Below are positions 44,224 through 53,750 of a stretch of DNA of 64,000 bases, piece by piece. Both the position numbers and the translations under genes were made by a program. How positions within the stretch are numbered: position 1 is the first letter of the stretch; each line of letters begins with the position of its first letter. The notes beneath the pieces were generated by a model. That model did not search any database. It was given only the letters and a program-made list of their open reading frames with translations, and was not told the origin of the DNA. Source of the stretch: JANLVJ01 sp031363945 (lineage in GTDB: Bacteria > Bacteroidota > Bacteroidia > Sphingobacteriales > Sphingobacteriaceae); the NCBI GenBank assembly GCA_031363945.1, contig JANLVJ010000013.1, positions 62,001-126,000 of the forward strand. Reading direction: 5' to 3'.

Positions 44224-46737
44224 ATGCATTTTAAACGATTTTTTACCAGTATCGCCAGCATACTTTTAGTTTTCTTTTTTTCGGCTCAGCTAGTCTTGGC
44301 ATCCTCTTTACCAGATGACGGTAATCTTAGTGGTAAGGTAACTGATCAGGCAACCGGGCAACCTCTGTCTGGAGCTACAGTAAGTATTCCAGATTTGAGA
44401 ATCGGGGTGATAACTGATGGTTCAGGATCATTTTCTCTTACGCATATACCAAATGGAACTTACCTTCTGCAAGTTCAACTGGTAGGCTATGCGAGTTATA
44501 CAGCAAAAGTTAACTTTTTATTGGTGAAGTCGTTAAATATCAAGCTCAAGATTTCAACAATTGAATCTGGTGAAGTTGTTGTAACCGGGGTCAGTCATGC
44601 AACTGAGGTCAGAAGAAGCCCTGTTCCAATTGTTGCCGTGGGCAAAGTTTACCTTGATCAGCGTGCTGCTTCTGGGAATATAATCGATGAGATTGCAAAC
44701 TTGCCAGGAATTAATGCCGTTACAACTGGCCCTAACGTTTCTAAGCCTTTTATTCATGGTCTGGGCTATAATAGGGTAGTGACCCTGCAGGATGGTATAA
44801 GACAGGAAGGACAGCAATGGGGTGATGAACATGGAATTGAAATAGACCAAAATTCAATAGACCGTATAGAAGTGATAAAGGGCCCTGCAAGTCTTACCTA
44901 CGGTTCTGACGCTATTGGTGGTGTTGTAAATTTGATCTCACCAACCCCTGTCTCAGCAGGTAAAATTGAAGGTTCTATTCTTGGTGCATATGGTACCAAT
45001 CAAGGCCTTTTAAACGGATCTTTTCGGCTGTATGGTAATCAGAATGGATTTGTCTGGGGTACCATCATCTCAGCTAAAGAGTCGAAGGACTACCAGAACG
45101 TACATGATGGCAGGGTCTATAATACAGGTTACAAGGAAAAGGATGCACGTGTGATGCTGGGCCTGAATAAAGGTTGGGGAAATACGTATCTGAATGCATC
45201 TGTGTTTGATGACCTTCAGGAGATTCCTAACGGGAGCCGTGATTCACTAACCCGTAGATTTACCAAACAAATTACTGAAGCCGACACCTACCGGCCAATT
45301 GTTTCTACCGCAGAATTAAATTCGTATAGAATTTCTCCTTTACACCAGCATGTGCAGTTGTACCGCATTTATGATAATAGCAATATCATTTTGGGTAATG
45401 GAAATTTACTTATTAACATGGGTTATCAGTTCAGCCACCGCCAGGAATTTACACATCCTACCCAGCCATCTGTTGAAGGTTTGAATTTAAACCTTTCAAC
45501 GTATACCTATGACATAAAATACAATTTTGATCTGGGTGATAAGATTGAAACCTCTGCAGGTGTTAATGGAATGTATCAGACCAATACACTGGGTCAGAGT
45601 ACAGCATTTCCGATACCTGCCTATCATCAGTTTGATATCGGTCCATTTTTTGTACTTAAAAAATCTTTCCGCAAGCTTGATGTTTCTCTAGGTGCAAGAT
45701 ATGACAGCCGAAGCTTTAACAGCCAGTCAGCTTTCATAGATACAACCAATGCTTCAATCGGCTTTCCTATATTATATACTGGTCCTGATCCAGCTGGCAC
45801 ACCAAATGTAATTCCCCAGTTTACTACAATACATAAAAACTTTTCAGGTTTATCCGGGAGTTTTGGAGCCACGTATAATTTCAATAGCTCTTTTCTTGTC
45901 AAAGCAAATATTGCCAGGGGGTTCAGGGCACCAAGTATTGCTGAGATTTCAGCCAATGGACCAGATCCTGGTTCACAGATTTATCATATCGGAAATGCTA
46001 ACTTCAAACCAGAGTTTGGCTTACAAGAAGATCTGGGAGCTTTTCTAGCTCTGCCTTCTGTTTCTGCAAGTGTTGAGATCTTTAATAATGACATTTCAAA
46101 TTATATATTCCAGGAAGAGTTATTGAATAAAGATGGCTCTCCTGTCATAACTCAGGGCTATACTACCTTTACCTATGTACAAAGTAAGGCACGAATTTTA
46201 GGTGGTGAAATTAGTATTGATATACATCCACGCCCATGGTTGCATTTTGAAAATTCTGCCAGTTTAACCTATGGTCGTAATCTGGGAAATGGTCAGACGA
46301 TACCCGATAGTCTGAAATACTTGCCGTTTATCCCACCCCTGCATACACATTCAGAGCTGAGGGCAAGCCTTGTAAAAGGTTTGGGAAAATTTACCAGTTT
46401 ATATGTTTTTCTTGGTTTTAATCATTATAATGCCCAAAATCGGTATTTTGCTGCTTATGGTACTGAAACAGCTACTGGAGGCTACAATTTACTTAGTGCT
46501 GGTTTTGGCGGTAACCTTGCCAATAAAAAGGGAAAAACGATTTTAAGGCTTTTTGTTGAAGGCACCAATCTTACCAATGTCAACTATCAGTCCAATATGT
46601 CAAGACTTAAGTATTTTGACAATGCCAGAATTCCAGCAGGTGTACGTCCAGGAATCTTTAATATGGGACGTAATATTGATTTTAAACTATCCATGCCTTT
46701 TGACCTTACTTTCCGTTCTAAAACAATGGGATCTTGA
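44224..46737 (+). CDS. TonB-dependent receptor with CarboxypepD-like domain
   Basis: This is an 837-residue outer-membrane receptor. A signal peptide is at 1-27. A carboxypeptidase-regulatory-like domain (GKVTDQATGQPLSGATVSIP) occupies 35-115. The plug domain is near 120-240 with DRIEVIKGPASLTYGSDAIG, and a 22-strand barrel fills the rest. The plug's LGYNRVVTLQDGIRQEGQQW resembles metal and heme receptors such as ZnuD, but a substrate cannot be fixed. No SusD-like gene is next to it, so it is probably not a glycan receptor. It sits between nadK and porG, which I recall as close neighbours in related genomes. Confidence 0.93.
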   Translation: MHFKRFFTSIASILLVFFFSAQLVLASSLPDDGNLSGKVTDQATGQPLSGATVSIPDLRIGVITDGSGSFSLTHIPNGTYLLQVQLVGYASYTAKVNFLLVKSLNIKLKISTIESGEVVVTGVSHATEVRRSPVPIVAVGKVYLDQRAASGNIIDEIANLPGINAVTTGPNVSKPFIHGLGYNRVVTLQDGIRQEGQQWGDEHGIEIDQNSIDRIEVIKGPASLTYGSDAIGGVVNLISPTPVSAGKIEGSILGAYGTNQGLLNGSFRLYGNQNGFVWGTIISAKESKDYQNVHDGRVYNTGYKEKDARVMLGLNKGWGNTYLNASVFDDLQEIPNGSRDSLTRRFTKQITEADTYRPIVSTAELNSYRISPLHQHVQLYRIYDNSNIILGNGNLLINMGYQFSHRQEFTHPTQPSVEGLNLNLSTYTYDIKYNFDLGDKIETSAGVNGMYQTNTLGQSTAFPIPAYHQFDIGPFFVLKKSFRKLDVSLGARYDSRSFNSQSAFIDTTNASIGFPILYTGPDPAGTPNVIPQFTTIHKNFSGLSGSFGATYNFNSSFLVKANIARGFRAPSIAEISANGPDPGSQIYHIGNANFKPEFGLQEDLGAFLALPSVSASVEIFNNDISNYIFQEELLNKDGSPVITQGYTTFTYVQSKARILGGEISIDIHPRPWLHFENSASLTYGRNLGNGQTIPDSLKYLPFIPPLHTHSELRASLVKGLGKFTSLYVFLGFNHYNAQNRYFAAYGTETATGGYNLLSAGFGGNLANKKGKTILRLFVEGTNLTNVNYQSNMSRLKYFDNARIPAGVRPGIFNMGRNIDFKLSMPFDLTFRSKTMGS

Positions 46738-46743
46738 AGATTT

Positions 46744-46758
46744 GGTTTACAGTAAACC
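46744..46758. repeat. short inverted repeat between receptor gene and porG
   Basis: GGTTTAC and GTAAACC are separated by one base, six bases after the receptor's stop codon. A second palindrome, GGTTAACC, is at 46766-46773. They may be a weak terminator or a binding site; nothing further supports either. Confidence 0.35.
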
Positions 46759-46797
46759 GGTCTAGGGTTAACCAGGTATAGATTCAACTCAAAAGAC

Positions 46798-46827
46798 CTG
46801 TAACACAGAATAAAAACATTAAGTTTG
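46798..46827 (+). promoter_or_regulatory. porG promoter
   Basis: TAAGTTTG at 46820-46827 is a perfect -7 element, 13 bases before the porG ATG. CTG at 46798-46800, with a 19-base spacer, is a near match to the -33 TTG. It gives porG a transcript independent of the receptor gene. Confidence 0.55.
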
Positions 46828-46840
46828 CGTTTTTTAACAG

Positions 46841-47659
46841 ATGAATCGAAAATTACTGGTTTTGTTTTTCCTGACAGCAAGTCTGCAGCATGCCTGGGCT
46901 CAGAAATATGATGTAAGTATTAATACAGGGGCAACTGGATATATGGGCGAATTAAATCAGCGCAATCCATTTGACTTCACCAGGGGTGGGTTTGGTTTGA
47001 GTTTCAGAAAGAATTTCAACCCTGATTTTTCCCTTAAAGTAAATTTCAATCAGCTTTTATTGCATGCAGATGATGCAAATTCAGGTGTTCCTGAACAAGT
47101 TAAACGAAACCTCAAATTTACATCTTGGGTAACCGAGGCTTCAGTTCAATTTGAATTCAATTTTTTTAAATTTAATCCTTTCGACAAGAGAGAATCTTAC
47201 TCACCTTATATTTTTGCGGGGGTTGGTGTTTTCCATTTTAACCCATATACCTTCCTTGACGGCCATAAGGTCTTTTTACACGATGTCGGTACAGAAGGTC
47301 AAAATCTGCCAGGCTCACAGCAACAGAATTATTATCCCAGACCTTATGCCAGATTTTCAGGCTGTATCCCCATTGGCGTGGGTTTTAAATACCATCTTGG
47401 GGGGCATATAAGCCTGGTTACTGAATATGGTATCAGATTAACATTCACAGATTACCTTGATGATGTCGGGGGTGTATATCCTGATTATACTGTCAATGGT
47501 ACTAATACAACACTCGCCCGGTTATCTAACAGGTCTTACTATACTTATGTACCAGGAGATCAGCGCGGTGATTCATGGAGGTATGACAAATATTTTTATG
47601 GCTCAGTAGGAATAATTTATACTTTCAGGTCAATTGATTGTCCTGCTTTTTACAAATAA
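46841..47659 (+). CDS. porG: type IX secretion protein PorG (DUF6089)
   Basis: This 272-residue outer-membrane barrel protein has a signal peptide (residues 1-20, ending AWA). GATGYMGELNQRNPFDFT near the start is followed by YSPYIFAGVGVFHFNPY and the late GSVGIIYTFRSIDCPAFYK with a Cys-Pro close to the end, as in DUF6089 proteins. PorG belongs to the outer-membrane part of the type IX secretion system. Its place before uppS and bamA is the arrangement I recall from other Bacteroidota. Confidence 0.85.
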   Translation: MNRKLLVLFFLTASLQHAWAQKYDVSINTGATGYMGELNQRNPFDFTRGGFGLSFRKNFNPDFSLKVNFNQLLLHADDANSGVPEQVKRNLKFTSWVTEASVQFEFNFFKFNPFDKRESYSPYIFAGVGVFHFNPYTFLDGHKVFLHDVGTEGQNLPGSQQQNYYPRPYARFSGCIPIGVGFKYHLGGHISLVTEYGIRLTFTDYLDDVGGVYPDYTVNGTNTTLARLSNRSYYTYVPGDQRGDSWRYDKYFYGSVGIIYTFRSIDCPAFYK

Positions 47660-47708
47660 ACTATGCTAAAGATTTGTTTATTTTGTGCTTTGTTTTTGCA
47701 ACAGTGAT

Positions 47709-48473
47709 ATGAGTAAGTTTAATAACTTAGACCTAACAAGGGTTCCTGCACATATAGCCATCATCATGGATGGAAATGGACGCTGGGCTCAGGGCCAGGG
47801 AAAGGACCGAACTTTTGGCCACTGGTCAGGGGTAGAGTCTGTTCGTGATTCAATAGAAGGAGCAGTAGAGGCGGGGGTGAAAATTCTTACCCTTTATGCT
47901 TTTTCAACTGAAAATTGGGTAAGACCGGTTGAAGAAGTCAATATTTTAATGGAAATATTAGTTTCTTCGATACATCATGAGACTGAAAATCTGATGAAAA
48001 ACGGAATTCGCCTTCAGGCTTTTGGTCAGCTTGATGCCTTGCCTGAGTCGTGTAGAAAAGAACTCTTTGAAGCGATAGATGCTACAGCTTCCAATTCTAC
48101 CCTGACACTGAATCTGGCGTTAAGCTATGGTTCACGTTGGGAAATTTTAAATGCAATACGTATAATTGCTGGAAAAATTGAAGAAAACGAGCTTAAGGCT
48201 GCAGAGATTAACGAAGATTTATTCTGCTCATTTTTATGCACTGCAGGAATGCCTGACCCTGATCTACTGATTAGAACCAGCGGAGAACAACGGATAAGTA
48301 ATTTTTTACTGTGGCAGATTGCCTATGCAGAATTGTATTTTACTCCTAAATTCTGGCCAGATTTCAGAAGAGATGACCTTTTTGAAGCGATTTATGATTT
48401 TCAAAATCGAAAAAGAAGGTTTGGTTCAACTTCTGAGCAGCTCATAGAATCCAAGATCAGTAATCTTGGTTAA
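47709..48473 (+). CDS. uppS: isoprenyl transferase (undecaprenyl diphosphate synthase)
   Basis: This 254-residue cis-prenyltransferase makes the C55 lipid carrier for cell-wall synthesis. The motif HIAIIMDGNGRWA holds the catalytic Asp21. LYAFSTENWVRP, LIRTSGEQRISNFLLWQ and ELYFTPKFWPDF are all intact. I use the ATG at 47709; a GTG at 47685 would add eight cysteine-containing residues not seen in the family. It is 49 bases after porG. Confidence 0.97.
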   Translation: MSKFNNLDLTRVPAHIAIIMDGNGRWAQGQGKDRTFGHWSGVESVRDSIEGAVEAGVKILTLYAFSTENWVRPVEEVNILMEILVSSIHHETENLMKNGIRLQAFGQLDALPESCRKELFEAIDATASNSTLTLNLALSYGSRWEILNAIRIIAGKIEENELKAAEINEDLFCSFLCTAGMPDPDLLIRTSGEQRISNFLLWQIAYAELYFTPKFWPDFRRDDLFEAIYDFQNRKRRFGSTSEQLIESKISNLG

Positions 48474-48600
48474 TGATCCCGAAGCTATATCAATAAGCGT
48501 TTATTATGCTGGGCCGAAACATATTTCTGCTTGGAATAAGCGTATTGCTAAAGTAATCAAGCCTGACTGTTGTTTTAAATTTTACCTATTTATATAATGA

Positions 48601-48657
48601 GAACTGCATGTGCTATTTATCTCTAAACACTATTAACACTTACGCATGCCTCAGTTC
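48601..48657 (+). other. stem-loop in the bamA leader region
   Basis: GAACTGCATG at 48601-48610 can pair with CATGC (48645-48649) and AGTTC (48653-48657), leaving a 3-base bulge and a 34-base loop. It ends 22 bases before the bamA start. The surrounding 206 bases between uppS and bamA hold no gene; AATAAGCGT occurs twice (48492 and 48535). Confidence 0.35.
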
Positions 48658-48679
48658 TAATAAACAACGATTCAAACCA

Positions 48680-51394
48680 ATGAGAATTTTTCTTCCTGCA
48701 CTTTTTAGTTTACTCCTTAGTTTTTCTTTAACGGTGTCTGGTCAGCAACAAACTGATTCAGTCCGCAAAAGTAGGGAAAAAGTGTTCATGCCAGTTGATT
48801 CTTCAAAATCACCTGTTGTTACTGCTCCCGTAACAGTCTCACCTACAAAAGCTTCTGCCTTATCCCCATTAACTCAGCCTTTGCAACCTTCACCTGTTAT
48901 ATCGAAACCAGACACGTTGCAAAAGCCTGAAAATTTTAACCAGGATACTACTAGTGCGGCTCCTGAATTAAGTTATCAAACAGCAAAAGAATACCTTATT
49001 GACGCTATTCAGGTTAAAGGAACAAAATACCTTGATAATAAATTGCTGATTAATATATCTCACCTTAGGATTGGCTCAAAAGTGCATGTGCCAGGAGATG
49101 AAAAAATATCAAATGCTATTAAAAGTCTATGGGCACAGGGGCTTTTTGAAAATGTAGGTATTGACGCCAGAATTCATGGTGAGTCGGTTACCCTGATTCT
49201 AAACTTGGAAGAGAGACCTCGTCTTGGTAAAATTGAGATTCACGGCATACATAAATCAGCAGAAGAAGATATTCGTAAAAAATTAAAAGATATAGGATCA
49301 AGGGTCGTCACAGATAATGTGCTGAACGATATTGAACGGGTTATTAAAAAATACTTTAATGATAAGGGATTTCTGAACACCCAGGTTACTTTCACTCAGC
49401 GCAAAGATGATTTAACTCAGAATAAGGTTGTGCTGGTTACTACCATTGACAAGAATAAAAAAGCCAGAGTAGACCGCATCAATTTATCGGGAAATGTAAA
49501 CGTTAAGCGAAAAAAACTGCTGAAGTTTATGAAGAACACCAAAGAACGTGAATGGTACAAAGTTTTTGGGTCAAAAAAATTCTTATTAAATAAGTACCAG
49601 GAAGAAGACAAAGAAAGCCTGGTATCGAAATACAGTAATCTTGGTTATAGAGATGCTCGCATTCTTTCTGATACCATCGTTCATAATGCTGATGGAAATG
49701 TGACCATCAATATCAAACTGAATGAGGGTAAAAAATATTATTTTGGTAATATCACCTGGTTTGGTAATGCCCGTTACACATCGGAGTTTCTCTCAAAGGT
49801 TCTTGGAATAAAAAAGGGCGATGTTTATGATCAGGAAAAACTTGAAAAACGGTTGGGTGGCAGCCAGAATGGAGATGATGTAAGCTCACTGTATCTAGAC
49901 AATGGCTATTTATTCTATCATAACGAGCCAACAGAAGTAAGGGTGTATAAAGATACTGTTGACCTGCAGATGAAAATGCAGGAAGGCGCTCAGGCAAATT
50001 ATAACCGTATTACTGTAAAAGGTAATGATCGAACGAATGATAAAGTTGTGTTGCGTCAGGTAATGACTATTCCTGGTGAGAAATTCTCAAAAGCAGAAAT
50101 TATCAGAACAACCCGTGAACTTGCACAATTAGGTTATTTTGATGAGCAAAAATTGAATCCTGTTCCACATCCAAATCCTGAAGATGGTACTGTCGATATC
50201 GAATATGATGTTGTTGAAAAGCCCTCAGATCAGGTTGAACTATCTGGTGGTTTCGGTGGTGGCAGAATTGTAGGATCACTTGGCCTGACATTTAATAATT
50301 TCTCAATACAAAAATTATTAAGAGGAAAGTGGGAAGGTCTGTTGCCCCAGGGTGACGGTCAAAAAGTTCAGATTAAAGCCTCTGCCAATGGCAAACAGTA
50401 TCAGGTGTATTCCTTATCTTTTCTTGAACCCTGGTTCGGCGGTCATAAACCAGTGACATTCGGAGTGAATCTTTCTTTATCACAGCTTCAATACTCATAT
50501 GGGGTTGCCCGTTCAGATCCCCGATTTGAAGGTGCCAATATTTATACAGCATCTGTAAGTCTGGGAAAACAGTTAAGGTGGCCTGATAACTATTTTAACC
50601 TGCAGTATGCCTTAACGCTTTCAAAATTTGATTTGAAAAATTTTCCTGGCTTTATTTATAATACGGGGCAATCTTATAATTTTAGCTTAACCCAGACGTT
50701 AAGCCGGAACTCAATTGATGCACCAATTTACCCGACTTCGGGTTCAAACATCAGGTTTAGCATAGAAGCAACCCCTCCATATTCGTCATTGCGTCATTTA
50801 GATTATGCCTCACCAAACCTGACGCCAGCAGGCAAGTTTCAATATACTGAATACCATAAATGGAAGTTTGATGCAACCTGGTTTATAAAACTTTATGGTA
50901 AACTTGTGCTCAATACGCAGGCAAGATTCGGTTTTATTGGTTATTACAATCCCAATATCGGTGTGCCTCAGTTAAACCGGTTTTTACTGGGTGGTGATGG
51001 TATGACAGGTTATAATTTTCTGCAGAGTACAGAGATTATTGGCTTAAGAGGGTATCAGAATTACTCAATTATACCACCAGGGGGTAATACAAATACTGGT
51101 AGTCCGATTTACGATAAGTTTACTGTTGAATTGAGACACCCTGTAATCAATAGCGCTTCAGCTACCATTTATATGCTGGGTTTTCTAGAGGGTGGTAATA
51201 CCTGGTCTCATATTTCAGATTATTCTCCCTATAATATTAAGCGGTCAGCGGGTTTGGGAGTAAGAATTTATCTGCCGATTTTTGGCTTGTTGGGTCTTGA
51301 TTATGGCTATGGTTTTGACAAAATACCTGGCAATTCCAGTGCAAATAAAGGCCAGTTTAACTTTACTATAAATAAAGGTTTAGATGGTTTTTAA
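48680..51394 (+). CDS. bamA: outer membrane protein assembly factor BamA
   Basis: This is the core of the machine that inserts barrel proteins into the outer membrane. The 904 residues have a signal peptide (1-20), then a Ser/Pro/Thr-rich linker of about 75 residues. POTRA domains follow to about residue 510, and the Omp85 barrel with the lid motif ends the protein (GLRGYQNYSI near residue 790). The ATG at 48680 gives the signal peptide directly; the open frame upstream from 48608 encodes cysteine-containing sequence unlike an export signal. The N-terminal disordered linker is longer than in Proteobacteria. Two skp genes follow. Confidence 0.96.
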   Translation: MRIFLPALFSLLLSFSLTVSGQQQTDSVRKSREKVFMPVDSSKSPVVTAPVTVSPTKASALSPLTQPLQPSPVISKPDTLQKPENFNQDTTSAAPELSYQTAKEYLIDAIQVKGTKYLDNKLLINISHLRIGSKVHVPGDEKISNAIKSLWAQGLFENVGIDARIHGESVTLILNLEERPRLGKIEIHGIHKSAEEDIRKKLKDIGSRVVTDNVLNDIERVIKKYFNDKGFLNTQVTFTQRKDDLTQNKVVLVTTIDKNKKARVDRINLSGNVNVKRKKLLKFMKNTKEREWYKVFGSKKFLLNKYQEEDKESLVSKYSNLGYRDARILSDTIVHNADGNVTINIKLNEGKKYYFGNITWFGNARYTSEFLSKVLGIKKGDVYDQEKLEKRLGGSQNGDDVSSLYLDNGYLFYHNEPTEVRVYKDTVDLQMKMQEGAQANYNRITVKGNDRTNDKVVLRQVMTIPGEKFSKAEIIRTTRELAQLGYFDEQKLNPVPHPNPEDGTVDIEYDVVEKPSDQVELSGGFGGGRIVGSLGLTFNNFSIQKLLRGKWEGLLPQGDGQKVQIKASANGKQYQVYSLSFLEPWFGGHKPVTFGVNLSLSQLQYSYGVARSDPRFEGANIYTASVSLGKQLRWPDNYFNLQYALTLSKFDLKNFPGFIYNTGQSYNFSLTQTLSRNSIDAPIYPTSGSNIRFSIEATPPYSSLRHLDYASPNLTPAGKFQYTEYHKWKFDATWFIKLYGKLVLNTQARFGFIGYYNPNIGVPQLNRFLLGGDGMTGYNFLQSTEIIGLRGYQNYSIIPPGGNTNTGSPIYDKFTVELRHPVINSASATIYMLGFLEGGNTWSHISDYSPYNIKRSAGLGVRIYLPIFGLLGLDYGYGFDKIPGNSSANKGQFNFTINKGLDGF

Positions 51395-51517
51395 TTTAAT
51401 GATAGGTGAGCGCAATAAAAAAATAGAATTTCACGTTATTCGCGTTGAACTTATAGTAAGATTTTTTTTAGCTTCGTCTATCAGTTTTCTGATACATCAA
51501 AACAATAGTATAAAACT

Positions 51518-52045
51518 ATGAAAAGACTGATTCTGGTATTTACATTGCTTATAATTACGCATGTTGCTTTTGCCCAGAAATTTGGATTCGTTGACACTGA
51601 TTATATCCTTAAACATATCCCTGATTATTCAAATGCGAATAAACAGCTTGATGCTCTTTCTAAACAATGGCAAAAAGAGTCTGATAATCATTTTCAGGAA
51701 CTTGACGGATTTTATAAAGCATATCAGAAAGACCAGGTCTTACTTTCCGGTGATATGAAAAGAAAGCGGGAACAAGAAATTGTTGGAAAGGAAAAAGAAG
51801 CTAAAGATTTTCAAAAGCAAAAGTTTGGGCCAGATGGTGAACTCTTCAGACGAAGACAAGCATTGGTTAAACCAATACAAGACCGTATCTATAAAGCAAT
51901 ACAGGATGTTGCTGAAGACGGTCTGTATGCAATAATTTTCGATAAGGCCGGAGATCCAACCATGCTTTATTCAGCTCCCCGATATGATAAAAGCAGCGAT
52001 GTTATCGTTAAACTTGGTTTCAAACCAGGAGTCTTTGCCAAATAA
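51518..52045 (+). CDS. Skp/OmpH periplasmic chaperone, first copy
   Basis: This is a 175-residue periplasmic chaperone. A signal peptide ends in FAQ at residue 20. The sequence then opens with KFGFVDTDYILKHIPDY, the family's first strand and helix, followed by a Lys/Glu/Gln-rich tentacle helix and AIIFDKAGDPTMLYSAP. It holds unfolded barrel proteins on their way to BamA, whose gene is 123 bases upstream. There is no lipobox, unlike the copy at 4740-5339. Confidence 0.92.
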   Translation: MKRLILVFTLLIITHVAFAQKFGFVDTDYILKHIPDYSNANKQLDALSKQWQKESDNHFQELDGFYKAYQKDQVLLSGDMKRKREQEIVGKEKEAKDFQKQKFGPDGELFRRRQALVKPIQDRIYKAIQDVAEDGLYAIIFDKAGDPTMLYSAPRYDKSSDVIVKLGFKPGVFAK

Positions 52046-52084
52046 AAACTTTATATTTCATTCCAATCCACCCAAATCAATTCA

Positions 52085-52648
52085 ATGTTTAAAATGAAAA
52101 ATGTAATTAAAAGTGTTGTTTTAGTGATTGCCTGTCTTGTTGCTACGGGCTCAAAAAGTATTGCACAAAGTAAACTTGGCCATATAAATGCATCATTACT
52201 TATTACAATGATGCCAGAGGCTAAAGATGCGGATAAGAAAATTCAGGATTTTTATACTGCACTTCAAGATCAGATGAAGACCATGCAGACTGAGTTTCAA
52301 ACTAAGTATGCTGATTTTCAAAAAACAGAAAAGGCGTTGTCTGATGCTAGTAAAACAGTAAAAGGAAAAGAGCTTCAGGATCTTCAGGACCGGATTCAGG
52401 GTTTTCAACAAAATGCACAGCAGCAGGCTACCTCAAAACAACAAGAGCTTATGCAGCCTGTTATCAGCAAAGCAACTGCAGCAATTGAGGCAGTAGCCAA
52501 AGAAAACAAAATCTCTTATGTATTTGACACAAGCAAAGGTGAATTTCTTGTCGTTCCTGATTCAGAGGATATATTACCGCTGGTGAAAAAGAAGCTAGGA
52601 ATCACTGCACCGACTCCTGTTGCCGGGGCAACTGCAAATGTTAAATAA
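52085..52648 (+). CDS. Skp/OmpH periplasmic chaperone, second copy
   Basis: This is a 187-residue paralogue of the preceding protein, 39 bases on. A signal peptide ends near SIAQ at residue 28, then SKLGHINASLLITMMPEAK. The helical arm carries a Gln-rich stretch (QQNAQQQATSKQQELMQP) and the end is KENKISYVFDTSKGEFLV plus an Ala/Pro-rich tail. Met4 at 52094 is an equally good start. A strong terminator follows, closing the bamA group. Confidence 0.92.
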   Translation: MFKMKNVIKSVVLVIACLVATGSKSIAQSKLGHINASLLITMMPEAKDADKKIQDFYTALQDQMKTMQTEFQTKYADFQKTEKALSDASKTVKGKELQDLQDRIQGFQQNAQQQATSKQQELMQPVISKATAAIEAVAKENKISYVFDTSKGEFLVVPDSEDILPLVKKKLGITAPTPVAGATANVK

Positions 52649-52662
52649 TTAATCAAGCCAAT

Positions 52663-52722
52663 ATCCAGACAGTTGATTGTTCTGACCATATCAGGGTAAT
52701 TTAAGGGTCTGGATTTTTTTTG
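52663..52722 (+). terminator. intrinsic terminator after the bamA-skp-skp group
   Basis: ATCCAGAC pairs with GTCTGGAT, enclosing a small inner hairpin (TCTGA with TCAGG, imperfect). Eight or nine T follow from 52714. Confidence 0.72.
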
Positions 52723-52757
52723 TTTGCATTTTGCATTACCAATAAAAACCCTTCATT

Positions 52758-53567
52758 GTGATCTATTCAGACCGCCCTATTGGTATTTTTGACTCAGGTA
52801 TTGGGGGCTTAAGTTTCGCTGCTGCAATTAAAAAACGGTTACCAACCGAAAATCTAATCTATTTCGGAGATACAGCACATTTGCCTTATGGTGATAAGTC
52901 ACCCGAAACCATTAAGCTTTATTCTAGACGTATTAGCAATTTTCTGCTTGGCAAGCAATGTAAGGCCCTTGTGATGGCCTGTAATAGTGCTTCCTCAGTA
53001 GCCTATGCCGCACTTGAACGTGACTACGGGCAGTTAATGCCTATTGTTAATGTCATAGACCCAACTATTGAATACCTGCTTACGAAAGGATCTTACCGTA
53101 ATATTGGTATAATTGGTACACGGGCAACTATTAATTCTGGTGTTTATCAGCGTAAAATTAAGGAATTTGATTCATCTATTAAGGTTGCTTCTCTGGCAAC
53201 CCCGCTACTGGTTCCTATGATAGAAGAGGGCTTCTTTAATAATAGCATCAGTAAATCAATCATTGAAACCTATCTGGCAGACCCAGCACTTAAAGATATT
53301 GATTGCCTGATACTTGCCTGTACTCATTATCCCCTGATTAAAAATCAGATTAATGCCTATTATACTAATTCTATCGCCGTTATTGACAGTGCTGAATGGG
53401 TAGCTTCCAGACTTGCAGGCATACTTGAAAGCAAACAGTTGTTATCACATAACGGGGGTAATTCTCACCATTTTTATATTTCTGATCTAACTCCAAGTTT
53501 TGAAAAAAGTGCTCAGGTGTTTTTTGGCAAAGAAATTCATCTCGAGCTCGTCAAACAACTGGTCTAA
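52758..53567 (+). CDS. murI: glutamate racemase
   Basis: This enzyme makes D-glutamate for peptidoglycan. The 269 residues have the start DRPIGIFDSGIGGLS, the catalytic cysteines Cys75 (MACNSAS) and Cys188 (LACTHYPL), and all surrounding motifs. The start is the GTG at 52758. No ATG fits, and the conserved Gly-Ile-Phe-Asp-Ser-Gly segment begins eight residues later. It closes the envelope gene run but has its own transcript because a terminator precedes it. Confidence 0.96.
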   Translation: MIYSDRPIGIFDSGIGGLSFAAAIKKRLPTENLIYFGDTAHLPYGDKSPETIKLYSRRISNFLLGKQCKALVMACNSASSVAYAALERDYGQLMPIVNVIDPTIEYLLTKGSYRNIGIIGTRATINSGVYQRKIKEFDSSIKVASLATPLLVPMIEEGFFNNSISKSIIETYLADPALKDIDCLILACTHYPLIKNQINAYYTNSIAVIDSAEWVASRLAGILESKQLLSHNGGNSHHFYISDLTPSFEKSAQVFFGKEIHLELVKQLV

Positions 53568-53581
53568 CTGTTATAGACCAG
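53559..53581 (+). terminator. hairpin across the murI stop codon
   Basis: CTGGTCTA and TAGACCAG form a perfect 8-base stem with a 7-base loop. The TAA stop of murI (53565-53567) lies inside it. No T run follows, so it may act on mRNA stability more than termination. Confidence 0.4.
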
Positions 53582-53750
53582 ATCTAAGGTATACTTTGCT
53601 GCCACATATCATTTTTATTACTTCGGGTAATTTGCTAACAGATTTGCTTTCAGTCAATCTCTTTAATAAAAAAGTAAAATAATGCGATTGTTAACTAATT
53701 GTTAAGATATCAAAACCCCTTTTTGGTATCTTTATAGCAAAATAATTAGA

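Noticed and set aside
48608..48679. N-terminal extension of BamA by 24 residues
   Set aside because: It contains cysteines and polar residues before an otherwise perfect signal peptide starting at 48680.
53500..53682. 60-codon open frame over the murI end
   Set aside because: It is out of frame with murI, has no start context and no recognisable sequence.
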